A stretch of 64,000 nt of DNA from Oxalobacter aliiformigenes (GTDB lineage: Bacteria > Pseudomonadota > Gammaproteobacteria > Burkholderiales > Burkholderiaceae_D). Each line of letters begins with the position of its first letter. The first letter of the stretch is position 1. The DNA is taken from NCBI RefSeq assembly GCF_027116575.1, contig NZ_CP098252.1, positions 2,221,713 to 2,285,712 on the forward strand, read 5' to 3'. Positions 30,196 through 40,734 of this stretch are shown in pieces. The notes under the pieces were generated by a model, which did no database searches, was not told where the DNA came from, and saw only the letters and a list, made by a program, of their open reading frames with translations. The position numbers and the translations under genes are program-made.

Positions 30196-31213
30196 GACAT
30201 TTCTCCACGATTTTCTGTTCCAGCTCATCGTTATCGATTGCGACCATGGCCGGAACCACCCAGAGCCGTTCATCCTGAATCAGTTCATCAATTTGAGAAC
30301 ACTTGACCGCATCCTTTTCTGTAATCAGGATAATATCCGCCCCGACCTGCCGGAAAGGATTGGAAGAAAAATCAAAATGGTCCGGCAACGGCATTTCGGA
30401 AAACGACAGGCCACAAGCGCGCAAAGAAGCAAAAAAACGTGCCGGATTGCCGATACCTGCCGCTGCAACAATCCTTCCCCCCAGATCTTTCAGTCTTGCG
30501 GTACGATTCCGGTTTTTCAATTGTTCGGCCATTTCGGTCTTCAATTGCATCCGATACAGATCGGGCACATAAATCGGATTGCCCGGTGATGGATAATTCC
30601 TGCCATTCACGATGGTGAAATCCCCCTTTCTCGACAAGGGTTCTCTCAAAGGCCCCGCAGGCAACATCCACCGGTTTCCACCACCACGGCCATCGAACAG
30701 CATGATCTCGACATCTCTTTCCAGAGCATAATGCTGCATTCCGTCATCCGATACAATAATATCGACCTCTGTATGCTTTTCCAGCAGAAACCGGCCTGCC
30801 TTGACCCTGTTTCGACAAACGACCAGCGGACACCGGGCTTTTTGCACGATCAGAAGCGGTTCATCCCCGATTTCAGATGCTTTCGATGAAGAAGACACCT
30901 CAACAGGACTACTATTGGATGTGCCATATCCCCTTGAAATGACTCCCGGATGAAAACCGGCCTTTTGCAGAAGCTTCACCAGCCAGATCACCATGGGTGT
31001 TTTTCCCGTTCCACCGACAAAAATATTGCCTACGATAACGACTGGCACTGGCAAACGGACCGACTTCAGCCATTTTTTCCTGTAACCATAACGACGAATT
31101 GCCACCACCATCCCGAAAACGAGGGAAAACGGCCACAGGAACCAGGCAATGCTCCCCCGTCGCATCCAGACATTCATCCAGAAATTCGAATGGTTGATTT
31201 TGGAAATATTCAA
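30176..31213 (-). CDS. lpxK: Tetraacyldisaccharide 4'-kinase LpxK
   Basis: Phosphorylates the lipid A precursor to lipid IVA at the inner membrane. 345 residues. An N-terminal membrane helix (residues about 22-40) precedes the P-loop [12 protein letters not shown] near residue 62; SRGYG and the catalytic region [14 protein letters not shown] follow. Between exbD and ycaR. Confidence 0.96.
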   Translation of the reverse strand: MNISKINHSNFWMNVWMRRGSIAWFLWPFSLVFGMVVAIRRYGYRKKWLKSVRLPVPVVIVGNIFVGGTGKTPMVIWLVKLLQKAGFHPGVISRGYGTSNSSPVEVSSSSKASEIGDEPLLIVQKARCPLVVCRNRVKAGRFLLEKHTEVDIIVSDDGMQHYALERDVEIMLFDGRGGGNRWMLPAGPLREPLSRKGDFTIVNGRNYPSPGNPIYVPDLYRMQLKTEMAEQLKNRNRTARLKDLGGRIVAAAGIGNPARFFASLRACGLSFSEMPLPDHFDFSSNPFRQVGADIILITEKDAVKCSQIDELIQDERLWVVPAMVAIDNDELEQKIVEKCRGYKTA

Positions 31214-31252
31214 TGATTACCTTTACAAGACACAGTTGCTGCGATATGCGCA

Positions 31253-31678
31253 TCACTCGGGCTTTACGGTTGCAAACGTCAATCGGTCCAGCCCTGCCAG
31301 TCTCGCCGCTTCCAGCACATTGACTATATTCTGATGGCGTGCCGCTCCATCAGCCGACACCACAACGACAGGCCCTTTTCCGTCATCCTGCATAATGGCC
31401 CGCTTCCGCATTTCGGAAGCCAGCTGTGCGGGATGCTCATAACGGACAGGTTCATTGTTCAGGGAGATTTTACCGGATGCATCGACCGATACAACCAGTT
31501 CCTTTGGACGAACGGGAACATTCTCGGCAGTTGCCGTCGGCAACGTGATCTGCAACTCGGAATATTTGCTGTAAGTCGTCGTGACCATCAGAAAGATTAG
31601 GATAACCAGCAAGACATCAATAAAAGGAATCAGATTGATTTCAGGTTCTTCATGCACTTTTCCTTTCCGAAAATTCAT
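31253..31678 (-). CDS. exbD: Biopolymer transport protein ExbD/TolR family
   Basis: 141 residues. One N-terminal membrane helix with the proton-path Asp (LIPFIDVLLVILIFLMV, residues about 16-32) and a periplasmic domain. GAGGGGG precedes the start. With exbB it forms a proton-driven motor; no tonB or tol partner is adjacent. In betaproteobacteria this exbBD pair usually precedes lpxK, as here. Confidence 0.95.
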   Translation of the reverse strand: MNFRKGKVHEEPEINLIPFIDVLLVILIFLMVTTTYSKYSELQITLPTATAENVPVRPKELVVSVDASGKISLNNEPVRYEHPAQLASEMRKRAIMQDDGKGPVVVVSADGAARHQNIVNVLEAARLAGLDRLTFATVKPE

Positions 31679-31694
31679 GACCCCCTCCTCTCAA

Positions 31695-32303
31695 TCAGGT
31701 ACGGCGGGAAAAACAAATTGCATCCACCAACCGTGCCGACTGTCTTTCCATCTCGATCAGGAAACTGTCGACCAGTGCCCTGAAATGACGGTAAAAAATC
31801 AATGTCGGCATGGCAATCAGCAAACCGAATCCCGTATTGTACAGAGCAATGGAAATTCCATGGGCCAGCTGGGCCGGATTCGTTCCGGCTGCATTCTGCG
31901 CTCCGAAAATTTCGATCATGCCGACAACCGTTCCGAACAGCCCCATAAGCGGCGCCAGCGTGGCAATCGTCCCGATAGTCGTCAGAAAACGTTCCAGCTG
32001 CAACGCAACCGTACGTCCGGTATCTTCCATAGCTTCTTTCATTTCATCCCGCGACATATCGGAATGTTGCAGACCTGTAGCCAAAACGACACCCAGTGGC
32101 GAATTTCTTTCAAACCGGTTGATCGTGGCGCTATCCACTCGTCCGTCCCGATAATCCCTGATCGCCTGTTCAAGAAGGCCGGACGGCAAAATCCTTTTTC
32201 GTCTCAGATACCAGAGCCGTTCAATAATCAGTGCCAATGCAATAACCGAAGCAACCAGCAATAACCAGATAGGCCATCCGGCTGCCTGAATAATATAAAA
32301 CAC
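31695..32303 (-). CDS. exbB: MotA/TolQ/ExbB family proton channel protein
   Basis: 202 residues with three membrane helices (residues about 10-30, 110-135, 155-180) and the conserved LMGLFGTVVGMIEIF. GTG at 32303 is the start, set by GGAGG immediately upstream. First gene of the exbB-exbD-lpxK-ycaR-kdsB-adk run. Confidence 0.95.
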   Translation of the reverse strand: MFYIIQAAGWPIWLLLVASVIALALIIERLWYLRRKRILPSGLLEQAIRDYRDGRVDSATINRFERNSPLGVVLATGLQHSDMSRDEMKEAMEDTGRTVALQLERFLTTIGTIATLAPLMGLFGTVVGMIEIFGAQNAAGTNPAQLAHGISIALYNTGFGLLIAMPTLIFYRHFRALVDSFLIEMERQSARLVDAICFSRRT

Positions 32304-32334
32304 TGAAGCCTCCTCACATAAACATTTTCATGCC

Positions 32335-32366
32335 ACGAAAAAAGTGAAAACGCAGTCCGTTTCACT
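32335..32366 (-). terminator. argH terminator
   Basis: Reverse-strand stem AGTGAAA / TTTCACT with a 10-base loop and a run of T directly after it, 13 bases beyond the argH stop and before exbB. Confidence 0.75.
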
Positions 32367-32378
32367 CTTTTTCGTACA

Positions 32379-33773
32379 TCATCCCAGCCGTACTTTCAGG
32401 CCGGCAATGGCGTTTTTCACCTGATCGGGTGCGGTACCGCCAATATGATTCCGGGCACTGACAGATCCTTCAAGCGTCAATATATCCAGCACATCAGGAT
32501 CAATCAGATCGGAAAAACTCCTCATCTGCTCCAGTGTCAGATCGCTCAGATCACACCCCTTTTCCACACAAAACCGGACGGCTCTGGCAACAGCTTCATG
32601 CGCATCACGGAATGGCAAGCCTTTTTTGACCAGATAATCGGCCAGATCCGTCGCCGTCGCGTAACCCTGCAAGGCAGCCTGACGCATTGTTTCCGGTTTT
32701 ACCGTAATGGCACCGACCATATCGGCAAAAATACGTAACGTATCGGTTACCGTATCCACTGTATCAAACAACGGTTCCTTGTCTTCCTGGTTGTCCTTGT
32801 TATAGGCCAAAGGCTGCCCTTTCATCAAGGTCAGCAATCCAATCAGATGACCATTCACACGACCGGTTTTGCCACGTGCCAGTTCAGGCACATCCGGATT
32901 TTTCTTTTGGGGCATGATAGATGATCCCGTGCAGAAACGATCCGCCAGATCGATAAAGCCGACTCTGGGACTCATCCAGATAATCAGCTCTTCCGAAAGT
33001 CGGGAAACATGTGTCATGATCAAGGCGGAAGCGGCACAGAATTCAATGGCAAAATCCCTGTCTGACACGGCATCCAGCGAATTGCGGCAGACATCTTCGA
33101 ATCCCAGTGTTCTCGCGACCCGTTCACGGTCTATCGGAAACGTTGTTCCGGCAAGAGCCGCAGCGCCCAGAGGCAGGCGGTTTACCCGTTTCCGGCAATC
33201 GGCCAGACGTTCGATATCCCGGTAAAACATTTCGGCATAAGCCAGCAGGTGATGGCCGAACGTCACCGGTTGCGCGACCTGCATGTGTGTAAAGCCCGGA
33301 AGAATAGTACCGTAGTGCCGTTCAGCGACCTCGATCAGGGTATGGCACAATCGGCGCAACAAATGATCAATATCATCAATTGCAGAACGGAGATACAAGC
33401 GGATATCGGTCGCTACCTGGTCATTTCTCGAACGACCGGTATGCAGACGTTTCCCTGCATCGCCGATCAGATCGGTCAGACGCCATTCTATATTCATATG
33501 GACATCTTCCAGACCGATTTGCCAGTCGAATTGACCGGATTTTATTTCGTCACGGATCTGCGAAAGTCCCTGCCGGATATCGGCATAATCCCGCTCGCTC
33601 AGAATTTTTTGCGCACAAAGCATTTCGGCATGCGCCAGCGATCCTTCAATATCGAATTCCGCAAGCCGCTTGTCAAACGTCACCGATGCCGTATAACGCT
33701 GGACCAGTTCATCGACCGGTTCGGAAAAACGGCCGGACCATACATCGTTTTTGGTAGAAGATTGTTCGTTCAT
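32379..33773 (-). CDS. argH: Argininosuccinate lyase
   Basis: Cleaves argininosuccinate to arginine and fumarate. 464 residues from ATG at 33773 ([16 protein letters not shown]); the frame is open 40 codons further but that stretch overlaps the ilvD terminator. Fumarase-family signature [12 protein letters not shown] near residue 283. Single gene; no other arg gene is nearby. Confidence 0.97.
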   Translation of the reverse strand: MNEQSSTKNDVWSGRFSEPVDELVQRYTASVTFDKRLAEFDIEGSLAHAEMLCAQKILSERDYADIRQGLSQIRDEIKSGQFDWQIGLEDVHMNIEWRLTDLIGDAGKRLHTGRSRNDQVATDIRLYLRSAIDDIDHLLRRLCHTLIEVAERHYGTILPGFTHMQVAQPVTFGHHLLAYAEMFYRDIERLADCRKRVNRLPLGAAALAGTTFPIDRERVARTLGFEDVCRNSLDAVSDRDFAIEFCAASALIMTHVSRLSEELIIWMSPRVGFIDLADRFCTGSSIMPQKKNPDVPELARGKTGRVNGHLIGLLTLMKGQPLAYNKDNQEDKEPLFDTVDTVTDTLRIFADMVGAITVKPETMRQAALQGYATATDLADYLVKKGLPFRDAHEAVARAVRFCVEKGCDLSDLTLEQMRSFSDLIDPDVLDILTLEGSVSARNHIGGTAPDQVKNAIAGLKVRLG

Positions 33774-33861
33774 AATAAAATCCCGTTGAATAGGCAGGAT
33801 TATAGAACAAGCTGTATAAAACCACGACAAGGCTTCCGAAAATAAGCTTTTGCCGATTAAA

Positions 33862-33890
33862 AAAAATCCCTGCCTGACGCAGGGATTTTT
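33862..33890 (-). terminator. ilvD terminator
   Basis: Stem AAAAATCCCTGC / GCAGGGATTTTT, perfect over 12 pairs with a 5-base loop, 21 bases after the ilvD stop. Confidence 0.92.
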
Positions 33891-33910
33891 CATATGTCCG
33901 GCAATCCGGA

Positions 33911-35761
33911 TTATTTGGAAATATCTCTCACGGCGCCACGATCAGCAGAAGTCGCCATGGCCGCATACATTTGCAATGCTTTGGAAACCTTGCGGTCACG
34001 ATTGACCGGCTTCCAGGCATCGGCCCCCTTCGCTTCCATCTTCTCACGACGCTGTTTCAGCACGTCATCAGAGACTTTCAGACGGATACGGCGTGCCGGA
34101 ATATCGATTTCAATTTCGTCACCTTCCTCAATCAGCCCTATCGCACCGCCTGATGCTGCTTCGGGCGAAGCGTGTCCGATCACCAGACCGGATGACCCCC
34201 CTGAAAAACGCCCGTCCGTAAACAGGGCGCAGGAAGTCCCCAGTCCTTTCGACTTGATATAGGAAGTGGGATAAAGCATTTCCTGCATACCCGGCCCGCC
34301 TTTAGGCCCCTCATAACGGACAATAATCACATCACCCGGGTGGATCCTATCACCGAGAATCGCCTCGACGGTATCTTCCTGGCTCTCGAAAATACGTGCT
34401 TTCCCGGTAAACTGCATAATACTGGCATCAACCCCCGCTGTTTTCACAATACAGCCATTTTCAGCGATATTGCCGTACAGTACGGCAAGACCTCCATCCT
34501 GCGTATAGGCATGCGCCTTGTCACGAATACAGCCGGAAACCCGATCCAGATCCAGTTCGGCATGACGTGTATCCTGTGAAAATGCTTCCTGCGTCCTGAC
34601 ACCGCCCGGTGCCGCCTTGTAGAAAGTACGTACCCCTTCATCCCGGGTCGTCATAACATCATACTGACCGATTGCCTCGCCCAGCGTTTTACCGTAAACC
34701 GTCCGGGTATCCGGATTGATCAGACCGGCACGATTCAGTTCAGCCATAATCCCCAGAATGCCCCCCGCACGATGAACATCCTCGACATAATAATCATGTG
34801 TTGCCGGCGATACCTTGCAAAGACAGGGAACATGACGGGAAACCTGATCAATATCCGCCATGACAAACGGAACATCTCCTTCATTGGCTGCTGCCAGCAA
34901 ATGCAGAACGGTATTGGTGGATCCTCCCATCGCCACATCCAGTGCCATGGCGTTTTCCAGTGCCGGCTTGGTGACGATACTTCTCGGCAATACGGAAGTG
35001 TCATCCTGTTCGTAATAACGTCTGGTAATATCGACAATCGTACGTCCGGCTTTCAGAAACAGCTCCTTGCGATCGGCATGCGTCGCCAGAAGCGTGCCAT
35101 TTCCGGGAAGAGCCATGCCAAGCGCTTCCATCAGGCAGTTCATCGAATTGGCCGTAAACATACCGGAACAGGATCCGCACGTCGGACAGGCGGATCTTTC
35201 GTAATCCATAACCAGCTCATCACTGTTATTGGGATTGCCTGCTTGAATCATGGCATCGATCAAATCCACCTTGACAACTTTCTGTCCGGGAACGACTCCC
35301 ATCAGCTTGCCCGCTTCCATCGGGCCACCGGAAACGAAAATGGTCGGAATATTCAGCCTCAGCGAAGCCATCAGCATTCCGGGAGTGATTTTGTCGCAAT
35401 TGGAAATGCAAACCATCGCATCGGCACAATGCGCATTGACCATATACTCGACCGAATCGGCAATCAGTTCCCGGGACGGAAGGGAATAAAGCATTCCGCC
35501 ATGCCCCATGGCAATACCGTCATCCACAGCGATCGTATTGAATTCCTTGGCAATACCGCCTGACGCTTCAATTTCACGGGCAACCAGCTGGCCGAGATCT
35601 TTCAGATGCACATGACCCGGTACAAACTGGGTAAACGAATTGACAACAGCGATAATCGGTTTGTCGAAATCGCCATCTTTCACACCGGTTGCACGCCACA
35701 AGGCACGTGCACCCGCCATATTCCTTCCATGAGTCGAAGTCCAGGAACGATATCGAGGCAT
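33911..35761 (-). CDS. ilvD: Dihydroxy-acid dehydratase
   Basis: Iron-sulfur enzyme of valine, leucine, isoleucine and pantothenate synthesis. 616 residues. Cluster ligands lie in [10 protein letters not shown] and [16 protein letters not shown] stands 8 bases before ATG. Unlinked to other ilv genes; its leader holds two adjacent hairpins. Confidence 0.97.
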   Translation of the reverse strand: MPRYRSWTSTHGRNMAGARALWRATGVKDGDFDKPIIAVVNSFTQFVPGHVHLKDLGQLVAREIEASGGIAKEFNTIAVDDGIAMGHGGMLYSLPSRELIADSVEYMVNAHCADAMVCISNCDKITPGMLMASLRLNIPTIFVSGGPMEAGKLMGVVPGQKVVKVDLIDAMIQAGNPNNSDELVMDYERSACPTCGSCSGMFTANSMNCLMEALGMALPGNGTLLATHADRKELFLKAGRTIVDITRRYYEQDDTSVLPRSIVTKPALENAMALDVAMGGSTNTVLHLLAAANEGDVPFVMADIDQVSRHVPCLCKVSPATHDYYVEDVHRAGGILGIMAELNRAGLINPDTRTVYGKTLGEAIGQYDVMTTRDEGVRTFYKAAPGGVRTQEAFSQDTRHAELDLDRVSGCIRDKAHAYTQDGGLAVLYGNIAENGCIVKTAGVDASIMQFTGKARIFESQEDTVEAILGDRIHPGDVIIVRYEGPKGGPGMQEMLYPTSYIKSKGLGTSCALFTDGRFSGGSSGLVIGHASPEAASGGAIGLIEEGDEIEIDIPARRIRLKVSDDVLKQRREKMEAKGADAWKPVNRDRKVSKALQMYAAMATSADRGAVRDISK

Positions 35762-35806
35762 TTAAAAATCTCCAATTTATTTTGCAATAATGGAATATTT
35801 TGACAT

Positions 35807-35897
35807 GAAATCAGAAAGGAAACACCTTTCTTGATTTCGCTTTGGACAGAAAAAACCCAAAGCTAGCGTTATTTGCAAATACGCATCCCAAATACGC
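35807..35897 (-). promoter_or_regulatory. ilvD leader: two adjacent hairpins and a direct repeat
   Basis: Reading towards ilvD: a direct repeat GCGTATTTG at 35897-35889 and 35884-35876, a hairpin GCTTTGG / CCAAAGC (35863-35839), then without a gap a hairpin GAAATCAAGAAAGG / CCTTTCTGATTTC (35838-35807, one bulge). No T run follows, so a plain terminator is unlikely. Role unknown. Confidence 0.45.
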
Positions 35898-35960
35898 AAA
35901 CATGTGACAAAATTCATCTCTTTCAGAAAAATTCGATAGTTCAGCTATCTATCACCCATC

Positions 35961-36770
35961 ATGTTAGTACATCCCTTACCCGATCCTGTCGCCATCTCCA
36001 TCGGTCCGCTTTCCGTACACTGGTATGGCCTTATGTATCTGTTGGCATTTGTTCTTTTCATCATGCTCGGACGGATCCGGCTGAAACAGCCACACATCAT
36101 GCATCAAGGATGGACGGTCAAGAACCTTGACGACATGCTTTTCTATGGCGTTCTCGGCGTTATTATCGGCGGCCGTCTGGGAGAAGTATTCTTTTACAAT
36201 CCTGCCTATTTCTTTTCTCATCCCCTGCAAATTTTCGCAGTCTGGCATGGCGGAATGTCCTATCATGGAGGATTTATCGGCGTTATCGTCGCCGCGTGGA
36301 TATGGTGCAGAAAAAATCACAAAAATATCGTGGCAACGCTTGATCTGATTGCCCCCCTGATCCCCCTCGGCTATGCGGCAGGCCGACTCGGCAATTTCAT
36401 TAATGCCGAACTGCCCGGCAGAATTGCCGACCCGTCATTGCCATGGGCCATGATCTGGCCGAATGTAGACATGCTTCCACGGCATCCGTCTCCGTTGTAT
36501 CAGGCATTAGTCGACGGCATACTGATGTTCATTATCCTATGGATATATGCCCGAAAAGAACGCCCTCTTGGGGCAGTCAGCGCCATGTATGCTTTCCTGT
36601 ACGGTTCGGCAAGATTTTTCACGGAATATTTCCGGACCCCCGATTATGAAGTTTCTTTTGCCGGCATGACCATCTCGGCCGGACAGATGTTGTCCTTGCC
36701 CATGATCGTTTTCGGGCTTCTTGCGCTATATCTGATCTATGCTAACGCGCGCAGGAAAAACCGCCTTTAA
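35961..36770 (+). CDS. lgt: Phosphatidylglycerol-prolipoprotein diacylglyceryl transferase
   Basis: First enzyme of lipoprotein maturation, at the inner membrane. 269 residues, seven predicted membrane segments. Key motifs: HGGMSYHGGFIGV (catalytic His) near residue 97 and the signature GRLGNFINAELPGR near residue 137. Divergent from ilvD. No clear ribosome-binding site precedes ATG, but the N-terminus aligns with other Lgt proteins. Confidence 0.97.
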   Translation: MLVHPLPDPVAISIGPLSVHWYGLMYLLAFVLFIMLGRIRLKQPHIMHQGWTVKNLDDMLFYGVLGVIIGGRLGEVFFYNPAYFFSHPLQIFAVWHGGMSYHGGFIGVIVAAWIWCRKNHKNIVATLDLIAPLIPLGYAAGRLGNFINAELPGRIADPSLPWAMIWPNVDMLPRHPSPLYQALVDGILMFIILWIYARKERPLGAVSAMYAFLYGSARFFTEYFRTPDYEVSFAGMTISAGQMLSLPMIVFGLLALYLIYANARRKNRL

Positions 36771-36787
36771 CAGCAAGCGGATAAAAA

Positions 36788-37249
36788 TCAGTCAGGTAAT
36801 GCATCACTCTTCATTACCTGCCTGATAATTTCGCCTGAAAACCCTCGTTGTTGCAAAAAACGGATCTGTCTGGCTTGTTCCCGGATATCGGAAGGTTTAT
36901 GACCGAACTTTTTCCGCCATACATGCCATGCCCGTTCAAACTCATTGTCCAACATCTCCGATTCCGTATCGTGCAACACCGAATCGGAGACACCGTGATT
37001 TTGCAAATCCCGAAGAATGCGCGCATTTCCGTAACGCACCGACTGCCGTCTGACATAGGCATCCACAAAACGCGACTCGGAGAGAAACCCTCTGGCCTGC
37101 AACCATTCCATCAATGCATCCAGATCATCTTCATTGCTTGCATAGGGAGACAGTTTGCGTGCCAGTTCCCTTACACTGTACTCACGAATGGATAAATAAC
37201 GTATTGCACGTGCCTTCAATGTTATTTTCTGCTTCATCGCAATCGCCAT
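36788..37249 (-). CDS. recX: Recombination regulator RecX
   Basis: Binds RecA filaments and limits RecA activity. 153 residues with the three-helix repeats of the family (ALMEWLQARGFLSESRFVDAYVRRQ, then QIRFLQQRGFSGEIIRQVM). Lies 35 bases after recA on the same strand; its terminator hairpin overlaps its last codons. Confidence 0.95.
   Translation of the reverse strand: MAIAMKQKITLKARAIRYLSIREYSVRELARKLSPYASNEDDLDALMEWLQARGFLSESRFVDAYVRRQSVRYGNARILRDLQNHGVSDSVLHDTESEMLDNEFERAWHVWRKKFGHKPSDIREQARQIRFLQQRGFSGEIIRQVMKSDALPD
36793..36820 (-). terminator. recA-recX terminator inside the recX 3' end
   Basis: Reverse strand CAGGTAATG, ten bases, CATTACCTG, then ACTGATTTTTATCC. The hairpin includes the last recX codons, and the T run follows the stop. 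Confidence 0.75.
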
Positions 37250-37284
37250 TCACCCCGGAAACCGGATTTTGCGGGAACAGTACA

Positions 37285-38349
37285 TTATTCTCCGGAATTT
37301 TCCGTTTCCGCTGCATCATCTTCTACGGGAGGCAATTCCCTGACACCATAAGATGCCCTGACCTTGTTTTCAATTTCGCGAGCCAGTTTGGGATGTGCAC
37401 GCAAATAGTTACGTGCATTGTCTTTTCCCTGCCCGATCCGTTCCCCATTATAGCTATACCACGAACCGGCCTTCTCAACGATTTTGGCTTCCGCTCCCAG
37501 ATCGAGGATCTCACCTTCACGGGAAGTCCCCTCTCCATAAAGAATATCAAAATAGGCTTCCTTAAACGGAGGAGCTGTTTTGTTCTTGACGACCTTGACA
37601 CGTGTTTCGCTGCCGATTACCTCATCGCCGGATTTGATCGATCCTGTCCGGCGGATATCCAGGCGGACAGAAGAATAGAATTTCAGTGCATTCCCCCCCG
37701 TCGTCGTTTCAGGATTACCGAACATGACACCGATCTTCATACGGATCTGATTGATGAATATGACGGTTGTATTGTTTTTATTAATGCTGCCTGTGAGCTT
37801 TCGCAACGCCTGTGACATCAATCTTGCCTGCAATCCCGGCAGGGAATCACCCATATCACCTTCAATTTCAGCCTTGGGTGTCAATGCCGCAACCGAATCG
37901 ATCACGATCAGGTCAACGCCACCGGAACGGACCAGTGCATCCGTAATCTCAAGCGCCTGTTCTCCGGTATCCGGCTGCGAAATCAGCAGATCAGGCAGAT
38001 GAACCCCCAGTTTCTGCGCATAACCGACATCCAGTGCATGTTCGGCATCGATAAACGCACACGTCCCTCCCAGTTTTTGCATCTCCGCAATGACCTGCAA
38101 CGTCAGCGTCGTTTTACCTGAAGATTCCGGGCCGTAAATCTCGATAACCCGTCCCCTAGGCAAACCACCGACACCCAGTGCGATATCCAACCCCAAGGAA
38201 CCTGTCGATACAGCAGGAATTTCCTCAACGACAACTCCGGGCGCCATCCGCATGATGGATCCTTTTCCGAATTGCTTTTCAATCTGCGCAAGAGCAATGG
38301 CCAATGCCTTGTTTTTTTCCTGATTGGATGCAGTTTTATTATCGTCCAT
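37285..38349 (-). CDS. recA: Recombinase RecA
   Basis: Strand-exchange protein and LexA co-protease. 354 residues. Walker [11 protein letters not shown] near residue 70, [20 protein letters not shown] (L2/DNA-binding region), and an acidic C-terminus. A LexA box lies 48 bases upstream. Operon with recX. Confidence 0.99.
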   Translation of the reverse strand: MDDNKTASNQEKNKALAIALAQIEKQFGKGSIMRMAPGVVVEEIPAVSTGSLGLDIALGVGGLPRGRVIEIYGPESSGKTTLTLQVIAEMQKLGGTCAFIDAEHALDVGYAQKLGVHLPDLLISQPDTGEQALEITDALVRSGGVDLIVIDSVAALTPKAEIEGDMGDSLPGLQARLMSQALRKLTGSINKNNTTVIFINQIRMKIGVMFGNPETTTGGNALKFYSSVRLDIRRTGSIKSGDEVIGSETRVKVVKNKTAPPFKEAYFDILYGEGTSREGEILDLGAEAKIVEKAGSWYSYNGERIGQGKDNARNYLRAHPKLAREIENKVRASYGVRELPPVEDDAAETENSGE

Positions 38350-38396
38350 AAGATTCTTTCAGTTTAAACAGCCAACAAAGATCCAAAACCACTTTG

Positions 38397-38412
38397 CTGT
38401 ATATATTAACAG
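38397..38412 (-). promoter_or_regulatory. LexA (SOS) box of recA
   Basis: CTGTATATATTAACAG: CTG, ten bases, CAG, one or two bases from the E. coli consensus CTGTATATATATACAG. It overlaps AT-rich promoter sequence before recA, so recA-recX should be SOS-induced. Confidence 0.9.
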
Positions 38413-38598
38413 TAATTTTATTAAAAGACTGTAGTATTTGCAGACAATTATCAAAATTTATATCCGCCTTCATTCTTTATGCTGGTCATGTTTTTCGGAT
38501 ATAATACGCCCAACGCCGTATCGCGAGCGGTTGTTCGATGACAGATGTTGGCAACTGTTTGCCATAGCGGTGAATGGTACTGACTTCTTAAAAGCATT

Positions 38599-39171
38599 AT
38601 GTCACTTCCACTTCCTACTACTGCCCGTGTTCTGAAACATACCAGAACAATCCAAGTCCAGTTTTTTTACAGAAATGACGAATTATGGGATATCGATGCC
38701 CATTTCACCGATGTCAAAACCCACGATTTGCTGTTGACTTCATTCGTCATTCCTGCCAAGAGGCCTGTACACAATTTGTGGTTACGTCTGACGATCAATG
38801 CACAGGGTACAGTCGTTGATGCATATGTTGCATTCGATGATGTTCCGTTCGAGGGATATTGCGAGCGAATCCATTCGCGTTACAGGCAGCTCATCGGTCT
38901 GAATGTTTTGCATCACTTCCGTCATGAGTTGCACGAACGTTTCAAGGGCATTCTCGGATGCACTCACATGAATGAACTGGCTGAAGCGATACCGTCTGTT
39001 GCCATGCAGGTTTTTGTTTTCGGTGAAGAAGAAGCGCGCGCAAAAGCCGCTTTTCAGAAAGCGGAAGACAGGCCGTTTCATCTGGACCAGTGTCACTGTA
39101 TGGACACCGCCGGGCCAGCAGTCAAAAGATTTTATCCTGCCTGGTCGATCAAATCCGAAACCGCCAAATAA
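38599..39171 (+). CDS. DUF2889 domain protein
   Basis: 190 residues, soluble, no signal peptide. It has the features of the DUF2889 family: ILGCTHMNELAE (Cys-His pair) near residue 118 and DQCHCMDTAGPAVKRFYP near the C-terminus. The conserved Cys/His residues suggest metal binding, but no function is known. It is divergent from recA, a common position in betaproteobacteria. A weak hairpin GCCTGCC / GGCAGGC (39182-39201) follows. Confidence 0.88.
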   Translation: MSLPLPTTARVLKHTRTIQVQFFYRNDELWDIDAHFTDVKTHDLLLTSFVIPAKRPVHNLWLRLTINAQGTVVDAYVAFDDVPFEGYCERIHSRYRQLIGLNVLHHFRHELHERFKGILGCTHMNELAEAIPSVAMQVFVFGEEEARAKAAFQKAEDRPFHLDQCHCMDTAGPAVKRFYPAWSIKSETAK

Positions 39172-39222
39172 ACTGTCGCCTGCCTGCCGGATATGGCAGG
39201 CTATTCAAAAGCCAATCATATC

Positions 39223-39255
39223 TGTGGATAAGCATGTGGACAAGTCTGTGGAAAA
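39223..39255 (+). promoter_or_regulatory. Three DnaA-box-like repeats upstream of xseA
   Basis: TGTGGATAA (39223), TGTGGACAA (39235) and TGTGGAAAA (39247), each 12 bases apart. The first is a perfect DnaA box (TTATCCACA on the other strand); the others differ at one position. They end 8 bases before the xseA -35. Confidence 0.6.
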
Positions 39256-39263
39256 TTTTCGAC

Positions 39264-39291
39264 TTGCCGGATTTCGTAAAAGTTTTATGAT
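39264..39291 (+). promoter_or_regulatory. Promoter of xseA
   Basis: TTGCCG, 16 bases, TATGAT. The start would be near 39298, about 50 bases before the xseA start codon. Confidence 0.55.
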
Positions 39292-39350
39292 GCTATCGTT
39301 TTCCTTTCACGAACAGAAGCATCGGTATTGATAACTCTCCCTCGTTCCTT

Positions 39351-40730
39351 GTGAAAATACAGAATACTCCACGCCCTTCTTCAACCTTGCTTGCAAAAGA
39401 GCCGTCTTCCCCGGTGTTAACCGTCTCGGAACTGAACAATACAGTAGCCGAACTACTGGAATGCAGTATTCCCCTGTTCTGGATATCCGGAGAAATTTCC
39501 AATTTCACCAAAGCGGCATCGGGTCATTGGTACTTCACTTTAAAAGACGATATGGCACAGGTTCGTGCTGTCATGTTCAGAGGACGTGCCCAATCAGTGG
39601 ATTTCCTTCCCAAAGAAGGCGATAAAGTGGAAGTAAGGGCTACCGTATCACTTTACACTGCCCGCGGAGATTTTCAGCTGAACGTCGAGGCAATCCGACA
39701 TGCAGGGGCCGGTAATTTGTATGAAGCATTTCTGCGTCTGAAATCAAAACTGGAGAAAGAAGGGCTTTTTGACAACAGCAGAAAACTGGTGATCCCCTTT
39801 TTTGCCAGAAATATAGGAATTGTAACCAGTCCGAAAGCGGCCGCATTGCGCGATATATTGACGACCCTCGCCAGAAGGGCACCTTATGCCAATTTGATTT
39901 TATATCCTGCCCCGGTTCAGGGTGACGGCGCTGCTGAAAAAATCGCACAAGCTATAACAATTGCATCATCTCGTGCAGAATGTGACGTTTTGCTGATCTG
40001 TCGTGGTGGGGGCAGCATCGAAGACCTCTGGAGCTTCAATGAAGAAATCGTCGCTCGTGCCATTGCCGCATGTACCATACCCACCATTTCAGGAATCGGC
40101 CATGAAACCGATTTCACCATCGCTGATTTTGTCACCGATCTTCGCGCGCCCACCCCGACCGGGGCTGCTGAAATGGCAACACGAGCTTATGGCGAATGGA
40201 TGAATTCACTCAGGACACAGGCCGACAGATTGCAATATGTCATGAAACGGTTGCTGCACAATTCGATGCAAAAAACAGATGGACTGGCAAGAAGGCTGAT
40301 CAGTCCATCGGCTTATATCGAACGCGAACGCAACAAGCTTCATACTGTTGCTACCAGGCTGGTTCACATCAGCAATAACCTGCTTGTCACATCCCGATAC
40401 GAAATCGCACACTGGAATATCCGTCTCAAATCGCAACTACCCGACATCAAGCCGTTACAAAGCAGACTGGTTAACGCGAAACAGCAATTGTCCAAGGCAA
40501 TGACCGTACGACTTGCACATCACCATCAAACCCTGTCTTCCCTGTCATCCCAACTCGAACTGCTGAGCCCGGAGCGGACACTTGAACGGGGTTATGCGAT
40601 CCTGACGGATCCACAGGGACACATCATCCGGACACCCGAGCAACTGCCCGTACACAAACCGGTCTGCATACAGCTTGCGTCAGGAAACGCAAAAATTTCC
40701 ATTGAATCCGTCCAGCCCGACCTGAAATAA
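39351..40730 (+). CDS. xseA: Exodeoxyribonuclease VII large subunit
   Basis: Degrades single-stranded DNA from both ends in repair. 459 residues. N-terminal OB fold ([19 protein letters not shown] near residue 44), catalytic region [14 protein letters not shown] and [19 protein letters not shown], then a coiled coil. The likely start is GTG at 39351; there is no clear ribosome-binding site and no ATG in the first 65 codons. xseB is not nearby. Ends 4 bases from dgt (convergent). Confidence 0.95.
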   Translation: MKIQNTPRPSSTLLAKEPSSPVLTVSELNNTVAELLECSIPLFWISGEISNFTKAASGHWYFTLKDDMAQVRAVMFRGRAQSVDFLPKEGDKVEVRATVSLYTARGDFQLNVEAIRHAGAGNLYEAFLRLKSKLEKEGLFDNSRKLVIPFFARNIGIVTSPKAAALRDILTTLARRAPYANLILYPAPVQGDGAAEKIAQAITIASSRAECDVLLICRGGGSIEDLWSFNEEIVARAIAACTIPTISGIGHETDFTIADFVTDLRAPTPTGAAEMATRAYGEWMNSLRTQADRLQYVMKRLLHNSMQKTDGLARRLISPSAYIERERNKLHTVATRLVHISNNLLVTSRYEIAHWNIRLKSQLPDIKPLQSRLVNAKQQLSKAMTVRLAHHHQTLSSLSSQLELLSPERTLERGYAILTDPQGHIIRTPEQLPVHKPVCIQLASGNAKISIESVQPDLK

Positions 40731-40734
40731 GGTT

